Below, in pieces: positions 16,983-24,832 of a stretch of DNA of 24,832 nt; the first letter of the stretch is position 1, and every line of letters starts with the position of its first letter. Below the pieces are notes generated by a model. The model searched no databases, had not been told where the DNA came from, and saw only the letters and a list, made by a program, of their open reading frames with translations. The stretch comes from Circinella minor. Its lineage: Eukaryota; Mucoromycota; Mucoromycetes; Mucorales; Lichtheimiaceae. Made by a program: the position numbers and the translations under genes. Location of the stretch: the NCBI GenBank assembly GCA_016758965.1, contig JAEPRB010000404.1:1-24832 (forward strand). Direction: 5' to 3'.

Positions 16983-19060
16983 TTAATCACCTATATACGG
17001 TTCCATTTTTTCACCGCCTTGTATCTGTTTCGAGTATTTAATCTTGGTAGAAGGTGGTATTGTACGTGTTTCCATGTATCGCTTTTTTTTAGTTGGGTTG
17101 GATACTTCGGACTTTCTGGAAAAAAAGACCCATTTCAGGGTTGATGGCCATTGTTGATACAGCAACAAGCTTCTATTTCTTCAAATAATTGCTATCTCAA
17201 CAACAACGTTCCTCGAATTAACTACAGCATCTCGTACAGAATGAACACGTCGTTTTAACTACTTTATACCTTCTTCTATACGAAACATGATATAATGTGG
17301 CATCAATCTTAATCGCTTCAGCAACTTGTAGTTATGCAACAAATAATCCTGATTTATTGTAAACACTAATCCTGGAAGGCTTTTTCTTCTCATTGACTTG
17401 TATCAATAGCCAGTTGTTCCACACGCTCACTTCTTGCTGTAAGAAAATAGTGTCATTCTTGTGCAATTCCCGGCTAAAAATATATTTAAATGCAGTTATA
17501 AAGTTCATCAGCACGTCACATGTACTTTTGTCTGTATAATACTCCAGTAATGATGTTGAAACCAAAGTATAAAAGATAGTAAATCCAGTTATCCGATCTA
17601 TAAAAGCTACTGTAAAAGAAATTGTCGTATTAATTACCGACAACGTTTGCAGACAACTGGGATGAATGTGCGATAAATCTACAGAAGTCTTGGCACGTTC
17701 TTGGTGGTAAATATAACGTTTTCTTTTTCACCATATTCACCAATAACGATGAATCAAAGTTGGTTTCTGGTTTCTGACAACAAAGGCATCGAATCAAAAG
17801 CAAAAAAGGTCGCACCATGGATATATACAAAAATGGAGCTGTATGACTGTCCACTTTCCTTATTCTTGATCTTACCTTAATCCGTTTTCTGCTCCTCAAA
17901 AGATTTGATCATACGGGCTCTTACTGTTAGATTTGGAGGAAATATCATCTGGTTCAACATAAATTCGTCATTAACCAAACAAAACCTACATCTACGATAA
18001 TGTAAACTTTGCCAATTTTCCAACTGCCAAAATATCACCACCACAAAATAAAAATTGGATACAACGCATATAATGTATCGGTTTCTGTTTCAACTATGAT
18101 GTTTGGCTTTACAATATTGTTCGAGGTCATCCAGTAATGATTTGAAGAAAGTCATGTCTTGCGGCTTATTGGATCTTAGAAATATATCAATTTGTAACAT
18201 GAAAGGGTTCACTATTTAATGTTTTGGATTTATAGTCACTACGGCTAGCGGCACAATTGGCATGGAGCGTTTATTGGATTGAAACTGCTGGTAATTATCG
18301 TTATACAAACATAATATAATCGTCACTTTATTCTCGAACAAATGCTCTATATCTCTATATAGTTCACCATCACATTGCTTTTAATAGTACATTTGGATAG
18401 ATAATCCAGCAATGGGGTTGCTCTTTTAATGTCTGTTTTTACTGGCTTGGTGACCAACTCTTCTTCTTTATATCTTGTTGCTGTACAATGTACACGATCC
18501 GAGGCCCTTGTCATATGGTATGTAGATTTTGCACTCCTTAGCACGAATATAACAAGTAGTTTGGTTTGATATGAATGAGCTACAAATATGTTGTTAAGAA
18601 GATTATAACTGGGAGTCAAAAGCAATTTTCCATCTGTGAAACTGTTCATTAGGCCGATCATTTGATTGGATAACTATCGTGGTCCTCCATATTCAACAGC
18701 TAGTACGCAGCTGTCAATGGTGGTTTGCATATTAATATCAGTAAAATGTTGGGTATGGGTACGAAAAAAATCGTAATGTGGAACCTCGTTTGGAAGTTGG
18801 GTTGTTGATGTTTAGGTCACACATAGTGATAACTCACTCGGTTGAAAATGTGGAGCAGAAATGGATGAAAAGTTTGAGATGTTGGGGTAATTGGATAGGT
18901 ATGTGGAATTTGGCCTTCAGACACTGTAGTTTTATTGTCATCATTGAAATATTCTAGACCTGGTTAGGAATGATCCAATGTCGTAACTGTTGTCTTGGTG
19001 ACCTTGAATCAACATATTAGTTATATCATCAACCAAACCCAGTGGAGACAATAGATCTTG

Positions 19061-19064
19061 ATAG
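19061..19064. repeat. Target-site duplication ATAG (left)
   Basis: ATAG flanks the LTR-like element here and at 19786-19789. The empty site in copy 1 (CTTGATAGGTTAATATG, near 3696-3712) contains ATAG once. Confidence 0.8.
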
Positions 19065-19238
19065 TGTAACCCTTACATAAACAACTTTTCTTATTTTCTA
19101 TTTTTATACACGAATATTCTGAATATTTATTCATATAAGAATATTCTCATTTCTATTACCTTTTTTTCATTAATCAACCGATTGTACAACAACTATATAA
19201 TTATCCCCCCAAATTATAAATTAAATAATCACATGTAA

Positions 19239-19304
19239 TAGCTGCGCGACATTAAACAGTTGCTGCGGAATTAGCTGCGTAACAATAGAAAGTTACTGCG
19301 GAAC
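19239..19304 (+). repeat. Two 33-bp direct repeats in LTR 1
   Basis: Each unit starts TAGCTGCG and carries a second (G/A)CTGCGGAA about 23 bases later. They lie just upstream of the TATA box, so they are plausible enhancer repeats. Confidence 0.7.
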
Positions 19305-19316
19305 ATTTGTAAAAGA

Positions 19317-19324
19317 TATATAAA
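19317..19324 (+). promoter_or_regulatory. TATA box of LTR 1
   Basis: TATATAAA follows the 33-bp repeats directly and precedes a C/A-rich start region (ACCCCAAC). It is the likely LTR promoter and would transcribe away from pseudogene P2's sense direction. Confidence 0.5.
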
Positions 19325-19785
19325 CCCCAACTTTTTTAAACCAAATAAAAATCATCAATCAGTTATTCAATCAATCTTTATTTTAAAATTATTTACTATT
19401 GATCACTCAACACCGTATATTGGGTTGTTTTATTTATTTTATTTTAACTAAGAGATTATCTTAAAATCCTTATTTTATTTATTTTATATATTTATTTGTT
19501 GACTACGTATTTAAAGTAGTATTTGAATTTAATAACAACTGAATTCACATTATAAAGACTCAATACATACAGACATAATATCTCTGTACTAGATTTGATT
19601 ATATTAAAATCATTATCGCTTAACATATATTATCTCAAAAGAACTTGAGTTATCTTAATAAACAATTACGTTGTAATATACGATAATATTACTGGTGCTC
19701 ACTATAAAAATACACAAGCATCTGTTGTAGCTGAATAAATATATCTACTTATAAATCTAATATAAAAACATCCACACCGGCTACA

Positions 19786-19789
19786 ATAG
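19786..19789. repeat. Target-site duplication ATAG (right)
   Basis: Second copy of ATAG directly after the terminal CTACA of LTR 1. Confidence 0.8.
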
Positions 19790-20183
19790 GTTGATATGAA
19801 GGTCGGATTGGATTGAAAATTTAACTGAAAATCTTGATGGATCATGATGTTTCACAAATAATTTTGGATGTTAATGCATGAAATAAAAAGAAAATAAATT
19901 ATGTATATAAAAACAAGTAAACATAAGTCAACCTTGACTGGATTGAATGTTACATTGTTGGAATTAGGGGGATAAAGGGACGATAGAACCTAGAGGAAAC
20001 TTTAGTGTTTACATAAGATATTTGTATATCTGCTACATATTTTTCGAGTACTTTTTTTTTTCTGTAGGTAATACGCATGAGGATTTTTTTTATCCCAATT
20101 CATAAAATCATTATTTATTAAAAGGGTACAAAGTCTCCCCGTCCATTTCATATTTGTTAATTTTTACACCTCATTAACTTCAC

Positions 20184-20189
20184 TACGTA
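20184..20189. repeat. TA to TACGTA insertion, copy 2
   Basis: Copy 2 reads TTCACTACGTAAAAATC; copy 1 (TA at 4102-4103) reads TTCACTAAAAATC. Confidence 0.8.
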
Positions 20190-20274
20190 AAAATCAAGGA
20201 GTGGCAAAAAAAAATATAACAATACTTTCATATCCTTATTTATTTCACGTTTCATAGGACCTAACATAATTGAC

Positions 20275-20281
20275 TACTGTA
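20275..20281. repeat. TA to TACTGTA insertion, copy 2
   Basis: Copy 2 reads TTGACTACTGTACTCAATTG; copy 1 (TA at 4189-4190) reads TTGACTACCTAACTG. TA-CTG-TA is the reverse-complement form of the TACAGTA footprint at 4827. Confidence 0.65.
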
Positions 20282-21124
20282 CTCAATTGATAGAGAACAA
20301 AAAAAGTATTTTTATATTAATTAGATTACATATTATACAGGATAGACTACTTTTTTTATTATAGCCTCTTGAGTGTTTTTCATAGGAGCTTATAGAATGT
20401 TTATTTACTCTTTGATTTTCCCGCTTCAAACATTTGTATATCAAGTTGACTTTATTTTAGCTCACCCGTAGTGCTGGTAATCTGTCTGTCGTCTTTTGTG
20501 GATTTCTTCTTTTTTTTTGCTCAGCCCAGAGTAGCATACTGTTCAGCTGTTAAGTCCATGTTTGTCATTTTGGTAACTATATCATATATGAAGCAAAGAA
20601 ATAAGGAGATTGGAAAAGATAAAACAATATAGAAAATGAATAAAGTTTGTAGTTTTGTGACTATATTTAGTGTTTTTTCTTCTTTAAAGCAAGGCTATGA
20701 ACGTGCTGAAATAAGAAAAAGAACTAGTTATAAAAATATATTGATAACAGGACATACACATATAATTTATTTATTACTTTAGTAGTATTTATTATAGATA
20801 TTTTTAAAGAATAGTGATTTGAAGTATCCAACACACCCACGTTCTTTGAAAAAAAATGTATACGTAGTATCTGCTAATTTTCATATCTACATACTCATTT
20901 TCACAAAAAGGAAATAAAAAATGTCAATATAAAAATCAACGAGAAGCCTCTGCCTATGAATATGAGTTAGGGTAACTATCATTATTTTCATTTAACACCC
21001 TTATCATTATCTGTATCCATATCCACAGTACACATATAAAACATTTACCTTAACAATAATAGCAAACGTTTTAGAATAAATAGGGTCTATGAACAAAAAG
21101 AGGGAGCCAGCTCGACCTAGATAC

Positions 21125-21128
21125 GTAT
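21125..21128. repeat. Target-site duplication GTAT (left)
   Basis: GTAT precedes the second LTR-like element and recurs at 21770-21773. Copy 1 has a single GTAT in ACACGTATATGG (about 5069-5080). Confidence 0.75.
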
Positions 21129-21438
21129 TGAAGCGTATGTTGTCGTAACAAAGAGCTTCGATATATAAAATTGATATGATTTATGTAAAGAAAATAGAAT
21201 AAAGGCTATAAGTAACTTAATAATTATAGATAAATGGTATGTGGGAGTTCTACTATCCAGGAATTGTACGTCTGAATCCACAAAAAGAGAAGTCTTAATA
21301 AAATTAACAAGAGAAAAATCAAGTATTGAAGATTTATTTATGAATGATAATTTATTTAAAAGACAAGACAAAGTTAAAGATAAAACTTAAAGTAAAAGAG
21401 AACTGAAGAAAAGAAATTTGAGAGTGAAAAAGGTCGAG

Positions 21439-21446
21439 TATTTATA
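21439..21446 (-). promoter_or_regulatory. TATA box of LTR 2
   Basis: TATAAATA on the minus strand within GTATAAATACTCGACC, followed by a pyrimidine-rich stretch (CTTTTTCACTCTC). It is the likely LTR start region. Confidence 0.45.
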
Positions 21447-21494
21447 CTATTTGCTTTTGTAAAAATAATCAATAGCTTTTGTGGAATTAATCAA

Positions 21495-21500
21495 TACGTA
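21495..21500. repeat. TA to TACGTA insertion inside LTR 2
   Basis: Two imperfect internal repeats read ATCAATAGCTTTTGT (TA at 21473-21474) and ATCAATACGTAGCTTTAGT. The second has the same CGTA addition after TA, so the process also acted on a mobile element. Confidence 0.6.
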
Positions 21501-21769
21501 GCTTTAGTAAAACATTGCAATTGCTCTTGTAAAAAGCAGCAATTGCGAAAAGAATCAAAAGAGGGATCCAATCAAATGGCACAATGGTTTTTTATACTTT
21601 AATAAGAATATTTGATGATAACATGTGACTATAATCAATAATGCTAATGATAATGAAAGCGATAAAAAATAATAACAATGTTATTTATAATGGGGATTAT
21701 ACTAATATTGGAGATAATATATATGAGGAAAGAGAAAAAAATTATATGGGTAACGGTAGGGACGTTACA

Positions 21770-21773
21770 GTAT
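21770..21773. repeat. Target-site duplication GTAT (right)
   Basis: Second GTAT directly after the plus-strand end CGTTACA of LTR 2. Confidence 0.75.
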
Positions 21774-22440
21774 ATGGATAACACAATAAGCGTATGATAT
21801 TAGTATGCCGTACAGTCGATTTAAACACTGTTATCAATTTCTCTATACCCGATCAAGTAATTACCTCAGAAAAAATATGTACAAAGAAACGCGAGGGAGT
21901 GAGCAAAGCTTAACTACAACCTAAATAAAAGAAAATTTACATATTAGAACTAGTAAATTATTGACACCATCATTTCTCTTTTCCACTTTCAATTATATTT
22001 ACCTCTAAAAAAACACCAACTATTGAACTGCACCAAAAAAAAAAAAGAAAAGGAAAGGACGCAAAGGAAAACGAGCCTACAAAAAATAAAATTGTTGGAT
22101 TAAGATCCAACTCATAATAATAGTAATAAAAAATTACTCACCAAAAAATGAATTGTTTTGCAGGTTTTAAGTTTTACGATTTTTTTTGGGGAAGGGGGGT
22201 TTAAGGTTTTTATGCTTTTTTTTGGGATTTTTTGTTGGTTTTATGTTTTCTAAATTTTTACGTACGTAAAACAGAAAAATTATTTTTTTGACAGCTAAAA
22301 AAACAATTATGCAACTTACGTTTATGGGAGGTTTTTTTTTTTTTTTGGTGTATAAAGTAAAAGAACTACAAAATAGATCAATTATAATTAGAATACACAT
22401 TAAAATGCTTTTTTTTTGTATGTAATAAGACAGAACTTAC
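21774..22440 (-). other. Downstream exon-intron region of B2
   Basis: Minus-strand continuation of B2, homologous to 5074-5721. It contains intron 1 (22366-22440, GTAAGT to TTTTGTAG, 75 nt), an exon-like block with a Lys-rich frame (in 22167-22255), the conserved intron 3 (GTGAGT near 22142 to GTAG|GCTCG near 22080) and a GTTGTAGTTAAG module near 21860-21915. Compared with B1 the intron 3 acceptor is intact. Frames remain inconsistent. Confidence 0.45.
22259..22268. repeat. TA to TACGTACGTA insertion, copy 2
   Basis: Copy 2 reads AATTTTTACGTACGTAAAAC; copy 1 (TA at 5552-5553) reads AATTTTTAAAAC. Two CGTA units were added at one TA. Confidence 0.8.
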
Positions 22441-22757
22441 CTTCTCCTTAAAACCAAATTGATGTGGCATTGGGGGGAGGGGAGGATAGCCACCTCCATA
22501 TCCCCCCACCAATCCACATCCATGTCCTCACTATCGCCGAATTTCCAGTCAACATCCATCATATCATCTTCTTCTTCTTCTCTATTACCACCATTAACAC
22601 CTACATCAAAAGTAACACGACAACTAGTACTACCAACCAAACGAATAGAAACATTATCACCAGGAGCAACAGAAGCTACTGAAGCTCCCAGAGCGGTAGT
22701 AGCAGCAGCTACTTCTGGCGCAGAGGAAGAAAAAAAAGTTGCTAAAGCAACAGACAT
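22441..22757 (-). CDS. Gene B2, acidic protein with contracted acidic tract, exon 1
   Basis: Starts at ATG 22757 (MSVALATFFSSSAPEVAAAT) and is close to B1 up to GVNGGNREE. The acidic tract is reduced to EEEEDD, followed by MMDVDWKFGD..DMDVDWW and GDMEVAILPS. The C-run is split (C4-T-C6), so the frame then reads PQCHINLVLRR and meets a TAA overlapping the GTAAGT donor at 22440; splicing would remove that stop and add about 14 codons. Unspliced, the frame is 106 codons. As in B1, sequence upstream encodes C-like residues in another frame: here the extra A is in the A8 run (22833-22840). A 57-bp deletion relative to copy 1 lies near 22870. It is probably decaying or fast-evolving. No known domain. 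Confidence 0.5.
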
Positions 22758-24635
22758 TTGCGAAAGGCGGGATTGACGAAGAGACGCACTATCGCGTCTT
22801 GCGATTTCTTCATCCTTGACTTTGCGAATGACTTTTTTTTAAACCTGCTTGCATCTAACTAGAGCCATCTACTGCACAACTGCATATGTATCAATAGCAA
22901 TACATTTTCTATACACGACCAACTCTTGGGACGGCAGTACCTTGAATACATAGTCGTTACCGGATATCCAAGTTCATTGACAATTTGAAGCTGGACAACA
23001 TGGTCTTTGGGATGATCACCATCCATGAGTGATATTCTAGTAGCTAATATAAAATAGTACGCGTATGATATTTAATTTAGTACTCATATATACACATCAA
23101 ATATTCTAAATATTATTATCATTATTATGAATATTAGCTATACATACCATTCTACTGTATGTGCTTCACTTGAAAACGTTAGACGATGACTTACGATATT
23201 CGGCAATATGTCTTTAGGAACAAAGAGCAATCTGGTAGGACCCATTTATGACGCACCCTAATTCAATTCCACTACCAATATTAATATAGTATTCAACTCT
23301 GTCTATTCCAAGTTATTCTTTTTTAAAATATGTACATTGGCATTATTATTTAAAATGATAACAATAATAATAAATATTTTACCTTTACGTATGCTTTTGA
23401 TGGTCGAGTCAAATGGAAAGCTCGTATCCATTAAGCGGGTTCCTTATATTTTATTTTGAATGGTAGAGACAGTGTGTTTTTCATTCTTCAATATTACCAA
23501 GTGTTCTTCCACTATCTTGAATGAGTTCATACACTCCATTCTTTGTTTCGACAGTCATTCAGTTGTTATTACTTTCAAAAAATGGTCAAACGAGTAACTT
23601 TTTATTTTATTTTTACATGTTGAGCTTATATATGAACCAATGACTAAAATAAATATATGAATCATTTACAAATGAGAATTTAGTATGAATCTTTCTATTT
23701 CTTAATTCCATTTTATGTGTATATAATTCAGAAATGGATATAAAACAACCCTTTTTTCATTCTGAAACACGTGTATGCATAAGTTTAAAACAAAGATAAA
23801 AAGAACTTTAAGCTACGGTAAAGTAAGTTTTGAATGGTGTAGTATTTACTGTTGTTCTGTTTGGTTCAAAGTGTAGATGTCACTTAACGGAGTAAATATA
23901 AAAAAATTGTTGAAAGAGAAGAAAAAAGTTCTATTCCCAACAAAATATAAGATAATAATGCATTTATGTATTTATTTTTCGGTGCATGAATTTTATGTGA
24001 TAAGACGGAATGAGTTTCCGAAGGAGGATCTACGAAGGAGAAGATAATGATTGTTACACTTGAATTTGTCTTACACAAAACAGAGACAGTAGTGCATCAC
24101 CCATTAATAATACGTTTTTTTCTTCTGTATCGGAAAGTGTGAAGGGAGGGGCGGTATATAAGTACAAATGAGTTACTATGACTGACATACGTTGTCTCAC
24201 ACGTTAGCTTTTCATTTATGAAAAGGAACAACCTAATTTAAATGAACAACAATCTTACCACTCAAACTTTGAAAGAGGATTATCGATCATTATGGCCATA
24301 GCCAAGTATTTATTCTTCCCCTGTTCTATTCACCCCTCTCACAATTACCTTTTTGCTAGACTTATCTATTTCACGAATCATTTCAAATTATATACATACT
24401 TAATATCTTTCACTCTCTCCTGTTCCTCTTTTCTTATTTTGCAAAAACAGTTTTTTACTACATAACTATATTCCCTTTAGAGCGGACTAGAATACAATAC
24501 AATAAGTTCACTCGAGTACAAGATTGGTTATGTAAGTCAATAAACTTGGAACTATAAAATGTATATGGATATCGTAGTTTATTAGATGGGGTAAACACAA
24601 CAGAATTAGACAAATGTAATACAATCTACTATACT
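22758..24635. other. Upstream of B2 and right flank of copy 2
   Basis: Counterpart of 6127-8074. Minus-strand coding-like pieces (ISLMDGDHPKDHVVQLQIVN near 23035-22960) are conserved. From about 23520 onward identity with copy 1 is very high. No other gene supported; the minus-strand frame 23884-24078 is not conserved in extent. Confidence 0.4.
23386..23391. repeat. TA to TACGTA insertion, copy 2
   Basis: Copy 2 reads ACCTTTACGTATGCTTTTG; copy 1 (TA at 6823-6824) reads ACCTTTATGCTTTTG. Confidence 0.8.
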
Positions 24636-24832
24636 GGATTTTTAGACTGCTTTTGCGCATTATAATTATTTTTTTTGCGCACTTATAATTTTTCTTTTGC
24701 GTACCCCCATTAAATTTTTTGCGCACCCTAATTTTATTTTTGCGCATATAAAATTATTTCGAAAATGGATAATGATAATGTTCTTAAATATATTTGATAA
24801 CGGCATTGAATATTAAGATTATTAAGAAATAA
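24632..24832 (+). mobile_element. Possible end of an inserted element
   Basis: Similarity to copy 1 ends at CTACTATACT. What follows, CTGGATTTTTAGACTGC if counted from the TA at 24632-24633, leads into the TTTTGCGCA repeats. A TA-flanked element beginning CTG would leave TACTGTA or TACAGTA footprints, both of which occur in this window. The far end is outside the window, so no terminal inverted repeat can be verified. The alternative is a simple duplication boundary. A short ATG frame at 24765 (MDNDNVLKYI) stops quickly and is not called. Confidence 0.35.
24651..24746 (+). repeat. Five TTTTGCGCA motifs spaced 22 bp
   Basis: TTTTGCGCA or TTTTGCGTA occurs at 24651, 24673, 24695, 24717 and 24738, i.e. 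at spacings of 22, 22, 22 and 21 bp, with AT-rich filler between (TTATAATT, CCTAATTTTA). This regular phasing suggests a degenerate tandem repeat or an array of protein-binding sites on one face of the helix. Confidence 0.8.

Larger units (their letters stand above)
19065..19785 (+). mobile_element. Solo LTR-like element 1 (721 bp)
   Basis: An insertion absent from copy 1, bounded by TGTAACCC at the left and GGCTACA at the right (TG...CA, with TGTA/TACA inverted ends) and flanked by 4-bp ATAG duplications. Inside are two 33-bp tandem repeats (19239-19271, 19272-19304) followed by TATATAAA (19317-19324), which matches a U3 enhancer-plus-promoter layout and gives plus orientation. The rest is AT-rich, as expected for R-U5. 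No gag or pol, so it is a solo LTR left by recombination, or a short non-autonomous element. The family (Ty3 or Ty1 type) cannot be decided from the LTR alone. Confidence 0.8.
16983..19845 (-). pseudogene. Pseudogene P2, interrupted by a solo LTR
   Basis: The duplicate of P1: ATG 19845, broken frames down to 16983. The LTR-like element at 19065-19785 splits it about 20 codons after the ATG. The shared in-frame TAG after EYGGPR shows the gene was already dead before duplication. One segment (18347-18661) is a 104-codon frame here but frameshifted in P1; it starts MIGLMNSFTDGKLLL and ends NVMVNYIEI. CLCC and CSFCTRC clusters are retained. The family is not recognised. Confidence 0.6.
19846..21128. 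other. Spacer and start of the B2 tail, copy 2
   Basis: Counterpart of 3760-5070. No ORF of note. On the minus strand the right end holds a GTCGAGCTGG exon-like block (21118 leftwards) homologous to the modules behind B1 and C. Confidence 0.4.
21129..21769 (-). mobile_element. Solo LTR-like element 2 (641 bp)
   Basis: An insertion absent from copy 1. On the minus strand it reads TGTAACGTCCC at the start and GCTTCA at the end (TG...CA), flanked by GTAT duplications. TATAAATA on the minus strand (21446-21439) with imperfect CTTTTGT/AATCAATA repeats upstream fits a U3 promoter in minus orientation. It is unrelated to LTR 1 apart from the TGTAAC start. It sits in a predicted intron of the B2 transcript, close to the acceptor TATCTAG|GTCGAG, in the same orientation as B2. 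A minus-strand 84-codon frame (21117-21371) inside it has no recognised content and is probably chance. Confidence 0.75.
15368..24635 (+). repeat. Large direct duplication, copy 2
   Basis: Colinear with 1-8074. It starts inside gene C (codon 56 region) and ends after CTACTATACT at 24635. Relative to copy 1 it gained solo-LTR-like insertions at 19065-19785 and 21129-21769 and lost about 100 bp of acidic tract and 57 bp upstream of B2. The right end could be a true duplication boundary or the insertion point of another element. Confidence 0.95.

Noticed and set aside
1..24832. tRNA, rRNA, bacterial operons or phage genes
   Set aside because: No cloverleaf, rRNA motif, ribosome-binding sites or tightly packed long ORFs; composition and introns indicate eukaryotic nuclear DNA.

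Overview
This window looks like an AT-rich, intron-rich nuclear region from a eukaryotic microbe. The predicted introns are 64-110 nt, with GTAAGT/GTAAAT donors, TACTAAT or TACTGAT branch sites and TAG acceptors, and two solo-LTR-like elements are present. This fits an early-diverging (Mucoromycota-type) fungus best, but taxonomy is inference. No prokaryotic operons, tRNA, rRNA or CRISPR were seen.

The dominant structure is one large direct duplication. Copy 1 is about 1-8074 (its left part lies outside the window) and copy 2 is about 15368-24635. Between them lies a 7.3 kb spacer: 8075-12868 carries only degenerate ORFs and low-complexity DNA, and 12869-15536 holds the most complete gene. 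Identity between copies is patchy: near-identical in about 170-2440 and 6850-7780, visibly lower in 2440-3300 and 3900-6800.

Four related genes, all on the minus strand, encode unrecognised acidic proteins: A (1-169, 5' part only), B1 (exon 1 at 5722-6126), C (exon 1 at 14697-15536) and B2 (exon 1 at 22441-22757). C has a basic Arg-rich N-terminus, a Ser/Thr/Pro-rich middle, a long Asp/Glu/Ser tract and three M-x-V-D motifs, two of them followed by Trp. Behind C's exon 1 I can place ten consecutive introns, including six tandem copies of a 150-200 bp exon-intron module whose exons begin GTCGAG or GTTGAG. They end in a Gly-rich ORF that opens exactly at the last predicted acceptor. Reading frame is not maintained through all the exons.

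Each duplicate also carries an old pseudogene (P1 1621-3759, P2 16983-19845, minus strand) of an unrecognised protein with several Cys clusters. Some stops are shared by both copies, so decay began before duplication. After duplication, copy 2 received two solo-LTR-like insertions: 19065-19785 in P2 (4-bp duplication ATAG) and 21129-21769 in a B2 intron (4-bp duplication GTAT).

The most unusual small-scale signal is a recurrent indel: at ten or more sites, one homologue has TA where the other has TACGTA (once TACGTACGTA), TACAGTA or TACTGTA. This is what excision footprints of TA-targeting transposons look like. A possible element of that kind starts at the right edge of copy 2, with five TTTTGCGCA-type motifs spaced about 22 bp apart.
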